From the NCBI RefSeq assembly GCF_029277305.1, contig NZ_CP119526.1: DNA of 64,000 bases, one strand, 5' to 3'. Of the stretch, positions 57,173 to 64,000 are shown one piece after another; position 1 is the stretch's first letter; each line of letters starts with the position of its first letter. Both the position numbers and the translations under genes were made by a program. The notes beneath the pieces were generated by a model, which worked only from the letters and a program-made list of their open reading frames with translations, did no database searches and was not told the origin of the DNA. The DNA is from Guptibacillus hwajinpoensis (GTDB lineage Bacteria; Bacillota; Bacilli; Bacillales; Guptibacillaceae).

Positions 57173-58576
57173 ATGACTCCACCAAATAAACATGAACACG
57201 CAACATTAGACGCGTCTGACAAAAAGAGGCTTATTATCCTTGTTTGTACAATTCTAGCCTTCGCAGTTATGAATGGGACAATGTTTAATGTAGCTATTCC
57301 CGATATCGCAGCCTCGTTTAACCTAAGTCCTTCAGAAGTAAGCTGGGTGTTAACTTCATATATCTTAGTCTTTGCCATCGGCTCGTTAATGTACGGAAAG
57401 CTTGCTGATATCTATCCGATTAAGACGCTATTCACTATTGGAATTAGTATTTTCTCGCTTGGTGCTTTTATTGGGTTCCTATCACCCAACTATCCAACGC
57501 TGCTAGCAGCCCGCATTCTCCAAGCAGTTGGAGGAGCTACCATTCCAGCACTTGCTTTCATCGTCCCAATTCGTTTCCTTCCTAAAGAAAAAGGCCGGGT
57601 TTTTGGATTGATTTCTTCAACCGTTGCCTTTGCATCTGGTGTAGGGCCAATTATTGGTGGCGTAGTCGGCGGAACATTGAACTGGCGCTTCCTCTTTCTA
57701 TTCTCAGTAGCAACAGCGCTCGCGATTCCACTGTTCCGAAAATGGCTTCCAGATGAAGAAAAACGTGAAGGTTCTATCGATTTACCCGGAGCGGCTCTCA
57801 TGGCCATTTCCGTTGCCTCACTGCTGTTTTATATTACACTGTTGAGTTGGTATTTACTTGTAAGCTTTATCGTCTTCTTTATTCTCTTCCTATGGAGAAC
57901 ATTTACCATTAAGCAGCCGTTTATTGATCCAGTTATCCTAAAGAACACCAAATACACAATTACCGTTCTGACTAGTTTTCTCGGAACATCCGCATTGTTT
58001 GGACTAATCTTTGTTATCCCAATTATGCTTCGAGATCTGAATGAATTATCTACATTAAACATTGGACTTGTGCTCTTCCCCGGAGCAATGGCAGCTGGCT
58101 TAATTGGTCAGTTTGGCGGGAAGATTATCGAGCAAAAAGGTGCTACTGTTGTCGTTAAACTCGCTCTTATTCTTATTGCGAGTGGAACATTCTTTATTTC
58201 AACTTTCTCAGGCTACAACGCATGGGTCATCGCACCCTGTCTATTAATAGCTTATCTCGGCTTCCCACTTATCCAAAGTTCAACGGCAGACTTGCTTTCA
58301 ACGATCCTGCCAGATAATCAGAACGGAGTTGGAATGGGGATTTTTAACTTACTGAACTTCATGGCAGGCGCATTTAGCTCAGCTATTTTTGGACGTCTTC
58401 TTGATATGAAAAACGTTTCCTTTGTTATGAACCCTTTGTCGAGAACAAACGATAATCTTATATATAGTAACCTCTATCTCGGATTATCTCTCATAGCGAT
58501 TATTGCGTTGGTCATTTTCACACTAAAGTTTCTTTCCAAAAGGGAAAAGTCATTATCTGAGTCCCCTGTTTCATAA
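57173..58576 (+). CDS. MFS drug efflux transporter, DHA2 (EmrB/QacA) family
   Basis: A 467-residue MFS protein with 13-14 hydrophobic segments. The motif MNGTMFNVAIPDIAASFNLSPSEVSWVLTSY and the family motif GKLADIYPIKTLF in loop 2-3, with FAFASGVGPIIGGVVGG motif C, are typical for drug:proton antiporters. Substrate unknown. The ATG follows AGAAGGG. The upstream gap 56935-57172 holds no clear regulator gene besides scrR on the other strand. Confidence 0.88.
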   Translation: MTPPNKHEHATLDASDKKRLIILVCTILAFAVMNGTMFNVAIPDIAASFNLSPSEVSWVLTSYILVFAIGSLMYGKLADIYPIKTLFTIGISIFSLGAFIGFLSPNYPTLLAARILQAVGGATIPALAFIVPIRFLPKEKGRVFGLISSTVAFASGVGPIIGGVVGGTLNWRFLFLFSVATALAIPLFRKWLPDEEKREGSIDLPGAALMAISVASLLFYITLLSWYLLVSFIVFFILFLWRTFTIKQPFIDPVILKNTKYTITVLTSFLGTSALFGLIFVIPIMLRDLNELSTLNIGLVLFPGAMAAGLIGQFGGKIIEQKGATVVVKLALILIASGTFFISTFSGYNAWVIAPCLLIAYLGFPLIQSSTADLLSTILPDNQNGVGMGIFNLLNFMAGAFSSAIFGRLLDMKNVSFVMNPLSRTNDNLIYSNLYLGLSLIAIIALVIFTLKFLSKREKSLSESPVS

Positions 58577-58588
58577 GGGTTTCAAACG

Positions 58589-58617
58589 AAAGATCGGCCA
58601 TGAGCCGATCTTTTTTT
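58589..58617 (+). terminator. Terminator after the DHA2 transporter gene
   Basis: Stem AAAGATCGGC / GCCGATCTTT with loop CATGA and a T7 run. Confidence 0.92.
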
Positions 58618-58632
58618 CATATGCTCTTTTCT

Positions 58633-58860
58633 AAAGACTCTTTTCTAAAAGATTGTTGCTGTTGATACAGATGTTGAAAAAACCACACTTATTGATTGGA
58701 GCGGAAGGGTGCTCGACTCCTGCGGGATTAGCGGGACAGGTGAGACCCCGCAGGTACGCCCAAGCGTGCCGAGGAGGCTCACCGCCCGCCCCGCGGAAAG
58801 CGAGCATCCTGGAGCGGAAATTCACCCACTCAACTAGCAACAATGTATACGAAAAGAGTC
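58633..58860 (+). repeat. Palindromic intergenic element, copy 8 (long form, GACTC/GAGTC ends)
   Basis: It starts AAAGACTCTTTTCTAAAAGATTG and ends GTATACGAAAAGAGTC. Both termini differ from other copies in a matched way (GGCTC/GAGCC to GACTC/GAGTC). A 14-bp direct repeat TTTTCATATGCTCT lies at 58614-58627 and 58861-58874, the right copy being the last codons of the COG2509 gene. Confidence 0.9.
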
Positions 58861-58863
58861 TTT

Positions 58864-60195
58864 TCATATGCTCTCTCCCACGTATAGCCCGCTCGCAGCA
58901 GCTTGAGATAACGAATGAGTTTCTCCAGAACAATCCCCAATTAAATATAATCCTGGCACTTCCGTTTCGAATTGCTCACTCGTTTTGATTTTAGGTTCGT
59001 AGAATTTCCCATCCATTCCATATACTAACGTATCGTCATCGATCGACTCCCCCAGCACATTTTGAAGCGCATCTAGAAATTCAAGAAGAGCTTTCACAAA
59101 TTTCTCAGGTACTTCATCTACTAAATTCCCGCCTTCAGCTTCTAAAGAGGATTGGATTGGATTTTCGGCAATGCTGGAATCGTTCGTGTGTCTTCCATTT
59201 CTTAAGTCCTGAAGGCGCTGAACTACGATCCGTCCCCTTTGCTGATTAATGTCACCAATCACTTTCTCAGCAAATTGATCGGCTTCTTTCTTCGTAGCAA
59301 AGAACGAAGGAACAAATAATGTGAAATTCAAATTACTCCCTGGTGAGTCTTCTTCACGTTTATTCTGGCCATCCGCCATAACTAAACCACGCTGATACTT
59401 TCGAATAATCCTTCCATTTGGATTCATGCAGTAGGTCGTTCCTTCATAACCTTCCCCTTCGATATGGAGCTTTGTCTCAAATGCTTCTTGCAGAATCTGA
59501 TCAAGCTGATTTCCACGCATTTCAACTCGTAAACCCAAATCAACGCGCGAAGGACCTGGTTTGAGTCCTAATTGATTACACTGACTATGCAACCATTCGC
59601 CGCCGCTATTACCAGTAGAAATCACAACTTTTTTCGTTTTAACCGTTCCGTGGTTTGTATCGAGAATAAAGGATTCGTTCTTACTAATAGAGGAAACATC
59701 CGTTTCAAACCACATTTCAATTCGGTTTAAAAGATAGTCATATACGTTCTGTAAAACGGTTGTAGCGAGTGCTGTCCCAAGATGTCTTACAGAAGTTGAT
59801 AAGACATCTAATCCGTGCCCTTTTGTTCGTTGTTGTAAGATCGGGCTATGAGTATGGTAAAGCTCTGCAGTACTACCCCCAAACGAGCAAATCACATCAT
59901 CCACCTGAGACATGAGGTTCTCAGCTTTCTGATTGCCTATCTTCCTTCCAAGACTTCCACCAAAATCATTCGTGTAATTAAATTTACCTTCCGATTTACC
60001 AAGTCCGCCAAAGCCTATGTATTGATCACAAACCTCACACGTGCAGCTACTTTTGGACTCAGCTCCACACGTTCTTTCCGAAAGCTTTTTTCCTTTATCT
60101 ATCATAATAATTTTGTATTCCGGATGCTGAAGCGTTAGTTTGTAAGCGAGGAAAATCCCACTTACTCCAGCGCCAATAATGGCTATATCATACAT
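58864..60195 (-). CDS. FAD-dependent oxidoreductase of the COG2509 family
   Basis: About 443 residues. The FAD motif AIIGAGVSGIFLAYKL is at the N-terminus; a Cys-rich stretch (ERTCGAESKSSCTCEVCDQY) follows near residue 50, then GFGGLGKSEGKFNYT. The C-terminal GLYLIGDCSGETHSLSQAAASGLYVGESI closes the FAD site. It resembles COG2509 'FAD-utilising dehydrogenases' of unknown substrate. Start at ATG 60195, 7 bp after GGAGG. A repeat element touches its 3' end. Confidence 0.82.
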   Translation of the reverse strand: MYDIAIIGAGVSGIFLAYKLTLQHPEYKIIMIDKGKKLSERTCGAESKSSCTCEVCDQYIGFGGLGKSEGKFNYTNDFGGSLGRKIGNQKAENLMSQVDDVICSFGGSTAELYHTHSPILQQRTKGHGLDVLSTSVRHLGTALATTVLQNVYDYLLNRIEMWFETDVSSISKNESFILDTNHGTVKTKKVVISTGNSGGEWLHSQCNQLGLKPGPSRVDLGLRVEMRGNQLDQILQEAFETKLHIEGEGYEGTTYCMNPNGRIIRKYQRGLVMADGQNKREEDSPGSNLNFTLFVPSFFATKKEADQFAEKVIGDINQQRGRIVVQRLQDLRNGRHTNDSSIAENPIQSSLEAEGGNLVDEVPEKFVKALLEFLDALQNVLGESIDDDTLVYGMDGKFYEPKIKTSEQFETEVPGLYLIGDCSGETHSLSQAAASGLYVGESI

Positions 60196-60266
60196 ATAGA
60201 AGCCTCCATGAGTGTTATTGAATTGGTTATTGTAATGAACAATATGAGCTAACAAAGTCTTTGAAT

Positions 60267-60332
60267 AAAGCTGTTCATAGACATTTTTGCTATATCGAGT
60301 TTATTTCCGCTCAAAAAACAACAATCTTTTAG
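60267..60332 (-). repeat. Remnant of the palindromic element
   Basis: AAAGCTGTTCATAGACATTTTTGC, TTTATTTCCGCTC and AACAACAATCTTTTAG are the left end, a piece of the core edge and the right end of one copy, with the interior deleted. It abuts the next copy; the direct repeat TTGAAT lies at 60261-60266 and again after copy 9 at 60555-60560. Confidence 0.75.
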
Positions 60333-60554
60333 AAAGGCTCTTTTCGTATACATTGTTGCTATAAGCGTGGGTTAATTTCCGCTGCAGGATGCTCGCTTTC
60401 CGCGGGGCGGGCGGTGAGCCTCCTCGGCTTCGCCTGTGGGGTCTCACCTGTCCCGCTAGTCCCGCAGGAGTCGAGCATCCTTCCGCTCCAATTAGCGTAG
60501 TCAGGTTCTTTTACGAAAATACTTTCAAAAACAACAATCTTTTAGAAAAAAGCC
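60333..60554 (-). repeat. Palindromic intergenic element, copy 9 (long form)
   Basis: It runs from AAAGGCTCTTTTCGTATAC to TTTTAGAAAAAAGCC. The core contains GGATGCTCGCTTTCCGCGG, the TCGGCTTCGCCTG loop and CCGCAGGAGTCGAGCATCC. Together with the remnant before it, it fills the 446-bp gap between the COG2509 and antiporter genes. Confidence 0.9.
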
Positions 60555-60620
60555 TTGAATTAAGAATATCATAGTAACATGGTGCGTTAGTGCAAATAGA
60601 AATGACTTTCGCAAAAACAA

Positions 60621-60643
60621 AAAGCTCCCGAACTGGGAGCTTT
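60621..60643 (-). terminator. Terminator of the antiporter gene
   Basis: Stem AAAGCTCCC / GGGAGCTTT overlapping the stop codon, with an A-rich flank (T tail on the minus strand). Confidence 0.85.
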
Positions 60644-62510
60644 ACTCATCTTTCGTTTTGCCATTTTTATCACCATTACGTTGTTTCTCTAACTTTTCTC
60701 GAATTCGATTAAACTCTTTACTTGGTGGCATGAGACTAACGATTACATCTCCTGCTTCAGCTCTTGTTTGGGAATCATGCGCAAAGAATTCAAGACTTCC
60801 AGAAGGCTTCTTAAGAAAGAGCATAATTATTTCTTCGTCACTTTCATCAAGGTATTTATCAAACGTATATTGCTGTGTGATATTCGTCTTGCGGAAAACA
60901 TACCCGCTCTCAACTTTACGATTAAGACTTTCCCATGTCGCTCCTTCTTTAAAGGCAACACGACCGCCGATTGTATGCACAAGCTCTTCTAAATCGTCTC
61001 CGCGATCGTTCCTGAGACTTAACTGAAACAGGTTATTACGACCTATTTCAGGAACAAATGTCGTACATACCAGAGCATTATAAGAATCTAGCTCCGTTGC
61101 TGCAAGCATGTATTCGTAAGGTGTTAAATCCAAGTGGTATTCCGTTTGTTCTGAAAGAATTTCACCTCTATAGAAAGGAACACCTGCTTTTCGGGTTGTT
61201 ATTAACCTTTGCCATGATGAGTCGGTTACGAGAACTGGGATTTTCAGCTCTGTCAGTGTTTTAGATAGCGCTGTTGAGAAAGTGCTACCTCCTACAATAA
61301 CAACCCCAGGTTGCCCTTCACTTGCAAGCCCAAGCTTTTCAGCAGTCCAGCGAATGGAGAACCCGTGAACAACTACCGTTGCGAATACGAGTGCAAAAGT
61401 TAGCGACATTAGAATCTTTGCATCTTCAAACCCTGCATCAAGTAATACGCTCGCAAAATAACTTGCTACAGTTAACGCAACAATTCCGCGAGGAGCAATC
61501 CACCCTACAAGCGTCTTCTCTTGCCAAGAAAGATCCGTTCCGATCGTAGAGAGCCAAATCGATAGTGGTCTAACTACAAATAGCATAAGGAGAACAAAGG
61601 CAAGAATTTGCCAATGGAATATTTCAAGCAACGTATCAACAGAAAGTGATGCTGTTAACATAATAAAGATCGTTGATATGAGCAGAACCGAAATGTTTTC
61701 TTTAAAGTGTCTCATGTCGTCAATAGATGAAATGTGCATATTCGCAAGAGTAATACCCATGGCAGTAACGGCTAATAGCCCTGTTTCATGAGTGATTTCA
61801 TCTGCTACTGTGAAACACATAATGACGACAGCAAAAACAACTGGAGACTTTAGAAATTCTGGTACATAGCCCTTCTCGAACATCCAACCAATTCCTCGTC
61901 CACATAGGAAGCCAAAAAGTGTAGCAAAGAGTGAACCAAGGAAGAAGATGAGTAGTGCAGTTGAAGTTGCTTCCTCTACTTTTAAGAATTTGATAATTTC
62001 AAAAGCGAATACGGCAAGAAGCGCGCCTAAAGGATCAACTATAATCCCTTCCCACTTCAAAATTTTTGCTGGCCTTGGCTTTAGCTTAGCCTGTCTTAAC
62101 AGTGGGAGAATAACCGTTGGCCCAGTTACGATAAATAGTCCGCCTATAACAAACGCTACGCCCCAGGAAAGACCTGCTACATAATGAGCTGATAGCGAAC
62201 CAAGAAGCCATGCTAGAAAAGCTCCTATTGTTACAATTCTTCCGACGGGTCGTCCAAGTCCTTTAATCTCACGAAAATCAAGATTTAAACTTCCTTCAAA
62301 AAGAATAATAGCTACAGCGATTGATACAAATGGATCAAATAATCCTCCAAACACCTCTTCAGGGTGTATCAACCCAAAGACCGGACCGACCAAAAGCCCA
62401 ATTATGGACATAACAACAATGGCGGGCAAATGGAAACGCCAGGCAATCCACTGCGAAAAGATGCCAAGAGCACCAACAAGCATAATATTGAATAAGATTG
62501 AATCGACCAT
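60642..62510 (-). CDS. CPA-type cation:proton antiporter with RCK domain
   Basis: About 622 residues: a 12-13 segment Na+/H+ (or K+/H+) antiporter domain (residues ~1-390) with WEGIIVDPLGALLAVFAFEI containing the ion-binding Asp region, then an RCK/TrkA-N-like nucleotide-binding domain (~400-520; VVIVGGSTFSTALSKTL) and a RCK-C-like end. Probably expels Na+ or K+ in exchange for H+ under nucleotide control. The ATG at 62510 has AAAAGGAGG upstream; the longer frame is not needed. Confidence 0.88.
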   Translation of the reverse strand: MVDSILFNIMLVGALGIFSQWIAWRFHLPAIVVMSIIGLLVGPVFGLIHPEEVFGGLFDPFVSIAVAIILFEGSLNLDFREIKGLGRPVGRIVTIGAFLAWLLGSLSAHYVAGLSWGVAFVIGGLFIVTGPTVILPLLRQAKLKPRPAKILKWEGIIVDPLGALLAVFAFEIIKFLKVEEATSTALLIFFLGSLFATLFGFLCGRGIGWMFEKGYVPEFLKSPVVFAVVIMCFTVADEITHETGLLAVTAMGITLANMHISSIDDMRHFKENISVLLISTIFIMLTASLSVDTLLEIFHWQILAFVLLMLFVVRPLSIWLSTIGTDLSWQEKTLVGWIAPRGIVALTVASYFASVLLDAGFEDAKILMSLTFALVFATVVVHGFSIRWTAEKLGLASEGQPGVVIVGGSTFSTALSKTLTELKIPVLVTDSSWQRLITTRKAGVPFYRGEILSEQTEYHLDLTPYEYMLAATELDSYNALVCTTFVPEIGRNNLFQLSLRNDRGDDLEELVHTIGGRVAFKEGATWESLNRKVESGYVFRKTNITQQYTFDKYLDESDEEIIMLFLKKPSGSLEFFAHDSQTRAEAGDVIVSLMPPSKEFNRIREKLEKQRNGDKNGKTKDE

Positions 62511-62767
62511 GGACAGCCTCCTTTTTGAAACGAATCCTCGTTTCTTAAGTTTCTTCATATTTTTAGTTTAAGTATTACTTTACTATAATTGAAACAAACG
62601 GAAATGTTTGAAAATATGCTCAATACTACTAATATTAGTAAAATATGCTCCTATGACAATGACGCACAACCTGCTTAATTTTACATGGTTAGATACCCAA
62701 ACGGCAACTTTAGACTCTCTTTATGCATTTTATTGAACAATTGGTATATTAGGATTTGTATGTATGA

Positions 62768-62791
62768 AGGGAGCAGGTTTCCCTGCTCCCT
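62768..62791 (-). terminator. Hairpin after topB
   Basis: Stem AGGGAGCAGG / CCTGCTCCCT with a short loop directly 3' of topB. The T tail on the minus strand is weak. The rest of the gap 62511-62767 shows no gene. Confidence 0.65.
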
Positions 62792-62792
62792 G

Positions 62793-64000
62793 TTACTTGT
62801 CCTGATCGAGTTTTAATTTAGCCAGAGCATCAGCTAGTGCAGTATTAACTGGTTCATCATTTCCCTGTTTTTTCATATAGCTTGATACGTCTCTTTTCGA
62901 TGCTTTGTTATTCTTTTCCTTTTTTCGTCGCTCGTTAAACGATGAAAGCTTTTCTTTATGGCCACATTTGCAGACAAATGTTTGAGCGTCACCCTGACCA
63001 TGAAGCTCAAGTTTCTTTTTACATTTCGGACAACGAGCATTTGTTACTTTGCTTTTCCCTTTGCGATAACCACACTCACGATCCTGACAGACAAGCATTT
63101 TGCCTTTTTTGTTTTTTACTTCTAACATTAAATTACCACAATCGGGACATTTCGTTCCTGTTAGGTTATCATGCTTATATTTCTTCGTACTCGATTTGAT
63201 TTTCTTCACTGTTTCATCCGCATATGCTTTCATTTCTTCAATGAACGCCTGCTTCGTTAGACTACCTTTGCCTATTGCTTCAAGCTTTTGCTCCCACTCG
63301 GCTGTAAGGGCAGGTGATTGAAGTTCATCAGGAACAAGATCTAGCAACTGCTTGCCTTTAGATGTAATAGACAAATCCTTACCATTTTTTTCAATTAGAA
63401 AGCTGTTGAAAAGCTTTTCGATAATATCAGCACGAGTTGCGACGGTTCCGAGACCACCTGTTTCCCCTAACGTTTTGGCAAGCTTTCTATCCTCGTTACT
63501 AAGGAATTGAGCCGGCTTTTCCATGGCCGTTAAGAGCGTTCCTTCATTGAATCGTGCAGGTGGGTTCGTTGTACCTTCTGTTCTCGTTAATGATAAAACG
63601 CGAAGCTCCTGCCCCTCCGTAAGTTCAGGAAGTATCTCATCTGCTTCATCCGTTTGGTAAACCTCTTTCCATCCTGAAGACAAAACCCGCTTGCCTTTTG
63701 CGTCAAACCGCTCATCACCAATTGTTGCCGTAACCGTTACCTGCTCGTATTCAAACGGAGGATAAAGAGCTGCTACAAAACGCTTTACAATCAATTCATA
63801 CACTTTGCGATCCTTATCACTTAACTCGCGAATAACCGGCGTTTGTTCCGTTGGAATGATGGCATGGTGATCTGATACTTTCGCATCATCGATTAAATGC
63901 TTACCAGTTTGTAGTGGCTTGCCAAGAACTTTTCTTGCCATTTTTTCATAAGGAGCGATTGCTTCGAGTCGTTCTTTCAACGTATCTTTCATATCAGAAG
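62793..64000 (-). CDS. topB: DNA topoisomerase III, C-terminal part (cut by window edge)
   Basis: The last ~402 residues of a type IA topoisomerase; the reading frame stays open through base 64000, so the 5' part lies outside. Visible are DDAKVSDHHAIIPT, PPARFNEGTLLTAMEKP and GLGTVATRADIIEKLF. The catalytic Tyr is upstream of the edge. C-terminal zinc-finger-like motifs CPDCGN...CGY and CPKC...CKCG follow, typical of Bacillus TopB. It resolves single-strand interlinks. Confidence 0.93.
   Translation of the reverse strand, partial: SDMKDTLKERLEAIAPYEKMARKVLGKPLQTGKHLIDDAKVSDHHAIIPTEQTPVIRELSDKDRKVYELIVKRFVAALYPPFEYEQVTVTATIGDERFDAKGKRVLSSGWKEVYQTDEADEILPELTEGQELRVLSLTRTEGTTNPPARFNEGTLLTAMEKPAQFLSNEDRKLAKTLGETGGLGTVATRADIIEKLFNSFLIEKNGKDLSITSKGKQLLDLVPDELQSPALTAEWEQKLEAIGKGSLTKQAFIEEMKAYADETVKKIKSSTKKYKHDNLTGTKCPDCGNLMLEVKNKKGKMLVCQDRECGYRKGKSKVTNARCPKCKKKLELHGQGDAQTFVCKCGHKEKLSSFNERRKKEKNNKASKRDVSSYMKKQGNDEPVNTALADALAKLKLDQDK

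Noticed and set aside
58653..58988. ORFs through the repeat elements (also at 10202-10483, 21185-21481, 29749-29931, 35029-35395, 58631-58933, 60389-60574) with Pro/Ala-rich peptides
   Set aside because: They are produced by the GC-rich palindromic element, occur in both strands, and lack ribosome sites; they should not be annotated as proteins.

Overview
The window is chromosomal DNA of a low-to-mid GC Firmicute of the family Bacillaceae. Most products look like Bacillus proteins (YfiY/YfiZ/YfhA, MhqR, OhrR/OhrA, the YrkE-F-H-I-J set, QoxABCD, SacA/SacP, YkwC, YoxD, YppC). Ribosome binding sites are strong AGGAGG types and the promoters are SigA- or SigB-like. A marine or alkaliphilic relative (Alkalihalobacillus/Pseudalkalibacillus type) is a guess that the sequence does not settle. 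I see no rRNA, tRNA, CRISPR array, phage or transposase gene; this is core and niche-specific chromosome.

Layout. 1-8.3 kb: amidase, EamA exporter, then a Fur-type siderophore locus (binding lipoprotein on +; two permeases, ATPase and an FhuF-like reductase on -) and a Zn-dependent phospholipase-like protein. 8.4-12.4 kb: UMF1-family MFS transporter, small conserved protein, YkwC dehydrogenase, YndJ-like membrane protein. 12.4-14.8 kb: thiol/electrophile stress island (WrbA quinone reductase, MhqR, OhrR, OhrA) with readable operators. 15-26 kb: metallo-beta-lactamase, GGDEF, renalase-like oxidoreductase, MsrAB, aminopeptidase, ATP-grasp enzyme, GAF-HD-GYP phosphodiesterase, DUF3307, class III nucleotide cyclase, YppC. 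26-34 kb: DUF3100 pair, a DAACS symporter with altered substrate-site residues, and a PTS cluster whose EIIA is fused to its regulator. 34-41 kb: acetyltransferase, 56-aa membrane protein, aldehyde dehydrogenase, two SDR-like genes (one frameshifted), RDD protein, decayed SHOCT gene, APC permease. 41-45 kb: six-gene persulfide/sulfur operon. 45-52 kb: Eis-like acetyltransferase and the qoxABCD quinol oxidase. 52-57 kb: SDR and the sucrose module (LacI regulator, PTS EIIBC, sucrose-6-phosphate hydrolase). 57-64 kb: DHA2 efflux pump, COG2509 flavoprotein, CPA/RCK antiporter, and the 3' part of topB cut by the window edge.

Two kinds of non-coding structure stand out. First, about nine copies plus fragments of a 160-235 bp palindromic intergenic element occur in both orientations. 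Its ends are imperfect inverted repeats (AAAGGCTCTTTTC... / ...GAAAAGAGCC), and several copies are flanked by 5-6 bp direct repeats, so it behaves like a MITE. Second, two short arrays with unrelated sequences (TATCCGCGA and GGCTAATA) share one architecture: five units at a 20-bp (once 21-bp) spacing, each array placed just after a hairpin terminator.

Regulation can be read directly in many places: Fur boxes, a SigB promoter followed by an MhqR operator at wrbA, OhrR palindromes, a CsoR/CstR-type operator inside the promoter spacer of the sulfur operon, a TGTGA-N6-TCACA box upstream of qoxA, and LacI plus cre sites at the sucrose locus.
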